Assembly (NCBI RefSeq): GCF_019424165.1
Contig: NZ_JAHZAA010000002.1
Coordinates: forward strand, 153,116 to 177,054
Source: Desulfovibrio sp.
GTDB taxonomy: Bacteria; Desulfobacterota; Desulfovibrionia; Desulfovibrionales; Desulfovibrionaceae
Length of the DNA stretch: 23,939 bases
Reading direction: 5' to 3'
Positions 21,604 to 23,939 of the stretch are shown piece after piece. The position numbers and the translations under genes are program-made. Under the pieces are notes generated by a model. That model searched no databases. It saw nothing but the letters and a program-made list of their open reading frames with translations, and was not told the origin of the DNA. Every line of letters begins with the position of its first letter. Within the stretch, counting starts at the first letter, position 1.

Positions 21604-21663
21604 AAGCCCGTTCCGGTTCAGGCAAGTGTTGCAAACGCTTCGCCTGCCCTGGAACGGGCTTTT
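21604..21663 (+). terminator. Terminator of tgt
   Basis: An 11-bp perfect outer stem (AAGCCCGTTCC and complement) followed by a T run, with a second nested stem inside (CAGGC/GCCTG and AAGTGTT/AACGCTT with one G-T pair). It starts 29 bases after the tgt stop. Confidence 0.85.
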
Positions 21664-21867
21664 CCTGTCAGTGGGGGGACCAACCCGCCACCGCGAAAAG
21701 CGGAAAACGGAAAGTCCGGACCCCCGCACGGATCAAGACGGAACCGCCTGAGGCCGGGCCATTGCCTCCTTTGCCCCCTGCCCCTTCCTGTGGCATACTG
21801 CCCGCGAACATCCGCCAGCCGCGCCAGCGCGCCGAAAACGGGCGGGACAAGCCAGTACGAGGTTCGC

Positions 21868-23526
21868 ATGCAAGCCAGCCACAGGTATTCCCTTACCCTT
21901 TCCACTGCCAGCAACCCGCTGAGTCTGCGGGGCATGGTCACAAGCCCCCACTACCTGGCCTCCCAGGCGGGGCGCGACATTCTGCGCGCGGGCGGCACCG
22001 CCGTGGATGCGGCCATTGCCGCAGCCGCCGTGCTTTCTGTGGTCTACCCCCACATGTGCGGCATTGGCGGCGACAATTTCTGGCTCATATACGATGCGGC
22101 CTCGCAACAACTGCGCGCCCTCAACGGCAGCGGCCGTGCCGCACGGGCGGCCACCACCGACCTGTACGCCGGGCGCGGCCACAAGACCGTACCCACGCGC
22201 GGGGCGCTGGCAGCCATTACTGTTCCCGGCGCGGTGTCGGGCTGGGCAGCCGCCTTTGATCACAGCAAGAAACATATGGCCTCGCCCCTGACCTGGGGCG
22301 ACCTGCTGGAATCCGCCCGCGAATATGCCGAAAACGGCTTTGCCGTATCGCATTCTCTGGCGGGCAGCCTGGCGCTTGTAAGCAGCGGCAAGGCCAACTA
22401 CAGCCTGAACGACTGCCCCGAATTCCGCGAGCTTTTCTTTACATCCGAGGGGCATGCCCCGGCATTTGCCTCCATTCTGCGGCAGCCGCACCTCGCCCGC
22501 ACCCTCAGCCGCCTGGCTGCCGAAGGGCCTGAAGAATTTTACAGCGGCGCGACAGCCCGGGCCATCGTGGCTGCCATGCAGCGCCACGGTGGCCTGCTTT
22601 CGCAGGAAGACCTGAACAGACACACGGCCGACTGGGCCGAGCCGTTGCGTGTGGCCTACCGGGGCTACACGGCCTGCACGCCGCCCCCCAATTGCCAGGG
22701 ACTGGCAACACTTGAAATTCTCAACATCCTCAACCAGATGGATATCACCTCCCTGGGCGAAGGCACGGCCGATTACTATCATGTCATGGCCGAGGCCACG
22801 CGCGAAGCCTTCATTGACCGCCAGCACTACCTCACAGACCCGGACTTTGCCGACATCCCCACTGCCAGGCTGCTTTCTCCGGAGCATGCGCGGCAACAGG
22901 CGGCGCGCATCCGGATGGACAAAAGCGCCGGCCCCCTGCCTCCGCTGCCCCCCGGCGGCGACACCATCTGGCTTGGCGTGGTGGACGCGGCCGGCAATGC
23001 GGTGTCGCTCATCCAGAGCATTTACCACGAGTTCGGCTCGGGCATTGTGGCGCACGACGCTGGTTTTGTGCTGCAAAACCGGGGCTGCGCCTTTGCCCTT
23101 GAGCCGGGGCATGTCAACAGCCTTCGGCCGGGCAAGCGTACCCTGCACACCCTGACGCCGGCCATGCTTCTCAAAGACGGCAGGCCTCATCTTGTTTACG
23201 GCAGTATGGGCGGCGACGGCCAGCCCCAGACCATTGCGGCCATGACCACCCGCATGGTGGACTTCGGCATGGAGCCGCAGGACGCCGTAAACGCGCCGCG
23301 CTGGCTGCTGGGCCGGAGCTGGGGGGCAGAATCCAATGACCTGAAGCTTGAAGGGCGCATTGCGGAAGATGTGGCGCGGGACCTGGAACAGCGGGGACAT
23401 GAAGTACGGCGCATTGCGGACTTTACAGAAATGATGGGGCATGCCGGGGCCATCCTGCGGCGGCCGGACGATGTCTGGCAGGGTGCCACAGACCCGCGCG
23501 GCGACGGGCAGGTGGCAGCGCTGTAG
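21868..23526 (+). CDS. Gamma-glutamyltranspeptidase-family Ntn hydrolase (YwrD/HpxW-like)
   Basis: A 552-residue self-cleaving enzyme family member. Family marks: MVTSPHYLASQAGRDILRAGGTAVDAAIA at residues 23-51, PHMCGIGGDNFW, and the SGRAARAAT segment. The predicted autocleavage site and catalytic Thr366 lie in GGDTIWLGVVD; classical GGT has TTH.SVVD, so the second Thr and the His are replaced by Ile and Trp. The following IYHEFGSGIV and NRGCAF motifs recall, from memory, the YwrD and oxamate-amidohydrolase (HpxW) branch. A glutathione substrate is therefore doubtful. There is no signal peptide, unlike periplasmic GGT. The ATG at 21868 has GAGG 5 bases upstream; an upstream GTG in frame lacks support. 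It stands alone between two terminators. Confidence 0.88.
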   Translation: MQASHRYSLTLSTASNPLSLRGMVTSPHYLASQAGRDILRAGGTAVDAAIAAAAVLSVVYPHMCGIGGDNFWLIYDAASQQLRALNGSGRAARAATTDLYAGRGHKTVPTRGALAAITVPGAVSGWAAAFDHSKKHMASPLTWGDLLESAREYAENGFAVSHSLAGSLALVSSGKANYSLNDCPEFRELFFTSEGHAPAFASILRQPHLARTLSRLAAEGPEEFYSGATARAIVAAMQRHGGLLSQEDLNRHTADWAEPLRVAYRGYTACTPPPNCQGLATLEILNILNQMDITSLGEGTADYYHVMAEATREAFIDRQHYLTDPDFADIPTARLLSPEHARQQAARIRMDKSAGPLPPLPPGGDTIWLGVVDAAGNAVSLIQSIYHEFGSGIVAHDAGFVLQNRGCAFALEPGHVNSLRPGKRTLHTLTPAMLLKDGRPHLVYGSMGGDGQPQTIAAMTTRMVDFGMEPQDAVNAPRWLLGRSWGAESNDLKLEGRIAEDVARDLEQRGHEVRRIADFTEMMGHAGAILRRPDDVWQGATDPRGDGQVAAL

Positions 23527-23687
23527 CAGCCTTTGCGGCAGCAGGCGTGCCGGGCGCGGTCTAATAACGCGGCCCTGGGAGGCAGCCGTGTACAGCAGCA
23601 CGAAACCTGACCGGCTCTCAACAGGCTCTCACATGCCCGCGCGACATGAGCCGGGTAGTCGCACGGCAGCCATCGGCCGCGCTGCGT

Positions 23688-23742
23688 AAAAAAACATCAG
23701 ACCGAAGGCCCCGGACACGCAAATGTCCGGGGCCTTCGGTCT
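23688..23742 (-). terminator. Very strong terminator for the gene at the right edge
   Basis: A perfect 19-bp stem (23699-23717 with 23724-23742) and a 6-base loop. On the minus strand it is followed within 4 bases by a run of seven T. It begins 28 bases after the stop codon of the minus-strand gene that enters from the right, and may also stop plus-strand transcription. The 23527-23687 stretch holds nothing I can name. Confidence 0.9.
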
Positions 23743-23769
23743 TGTAACATCTGATTTTGCAAGCAGCGT

Positions 23770-23939
23770 TTAACTGATCCAGCTCCCGAGGGCATCCACA
23801 ATCTTGCGGGCCTGCTCTGCGCTGGAAATGGTGAATTTGGACTGCTGGCGGTATTCACCGCCGGACTTCTTGTAACGCCGGATAACATACATGTCCGGCC
23901 CGAAATCATCCTTTTCCGGCTGCCATTCCTGGTAGCGGA
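23770..23939 (-). CDS. Unrecognised protein, C-terminal 55 residues (start beyond right edge)
   Basis: The minus-strand frame entering from the right edge encodes 55 residues to a TAA at 23770-23772. The sequence RYQEWQPEKDDFGPDMYV begins the visible part; it then has a basic VIRRYKKSGGEYRQQSKFTI stretch and a final amphipathic helix, SSAEQARKIVDALGSWIS. It has good codon use and is followed by a strong terminator, so it is very probably a real gene. I do not recognise the family; the alternating beta-type part and last helix look like a small nucleic-acid- or protein-binding fold, which is only a guess. Confidence 0.7.
   Translation of the reverse strand, partial: RYQEWQPEKDDFGPDMYVIRRYKKSGGEYRQQSKFTISSAEQARKIVDALGSWIS

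Noticed and set aside
21733..23601. A 622-codon minus-strand open frame opposite the GGT-family gene
   Set aside because: A shadow of a conserved gene; no recognisable motifs.
1..23939. CRISPR arrays, tRNA or rRNA genes, insertion sequences and toxin-antitoxin pairs
   Set aside because: No regularly spaced repeats, no tRNA-like cloverleaf with a conserved T-loop, no transposase motif and no small paired genes were seen on either strand.

Overview
The window comes from a sulfate-reducing Desulfovibrio-type deltaproteobacterium (Desulfobacterota), most like D. desulfuricans. It is GC-rich. It carries desulfoferrodoxin, a short 45-residue rubredoxin, rubredoxin:oxygen oxidoreductase, a tetraheme cytochrome c3 and a siroheme-decarboxylase (Ahb) subunit, a combination typical of that group. 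From memory, the rubredoxin and mature cytochrome c3 look the same as, or nearly the same as, the D. desulfuricans ATCC 27774 proteins; I could not check this.

Layout, left to right. (1) 1-2.2 kb, minus strand: flagellar genes. A conserved hypothetical gene and flgM follow a good sigma-28-type promoter. After an unusually hairpin-rich 413-bp gap comes flgI, which runs off the left edge. (2) 2.4-4.9 kb, minus: a 14-helix-type MFS exporter, then metF with a near-consensus sigma-70 promoter overlapped by a palindromic operator. (3) 5.2-6.5 kb, plus: an exported phosphodiester-glycosidase (NAGPA/DUF2233) protein. (4) 6.7-8.8 kb, plus: dfx, rub and roo, the superoxide and oxygen detoxification set, behind an AT-rich control region with Fur/PerR-like boxes. 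(5) 9.0-14.4 kb, minus: a SLOG-like protein, ahbB, hemL, cbiG, cobJ/cbiH and cytochrome c3. This covers heme and cobalamin precursor synthesis and ends in a major periplasmic heme protein. (6) 14.4-16.5 kb: mostly non-coding, holding one small RRM RNA-binding protein gene and about 1 kb of AT-rich DNA. (7) 16.5-19.2 kb, minus: the operon rpsF-rpsR-rplI-dnaB with a strong promoter and terminator. (8) 19.3-21.6 kb: a PilZ-domain protein (minus) divergent from tgt (plus), which looks nearly leaderless. (9) 21.9-23.5 kb, plus: a gamma-glutamyltranspeptidase-family Ntn hydrolase. (10) Right edge, minus: the C-terminal end of an unrecognised gene with a strong terminator.

How it fits together. Desulfoferrodoxin reduces superoxide. 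Rubredoxin feeds electrons to the flavodiiron enzyme Roo, which reduces O2 to water. The tetrapyrrole genes supply 5-aminolevulinate (HemL), cobalamin ring modifications (CobJ, CbiG) and the siroheme-to-heme branch (Ahb), which supports the multiheme cytochromes.

I see no CRISPR array, prophage, insertion sequence, tRNA or rRNA. The window is mainly core genome. The most interesting material is regulatory: the sigma-28 promoter for flgM, the metF operator, the hairpin clusters flanking flgM, hemL and ahbB, the dfx control region and the leaderless-looking tgt. The SLOG-like gene beside ahbB is the best candidate for an undescribed function, but nothing here proves a new system.
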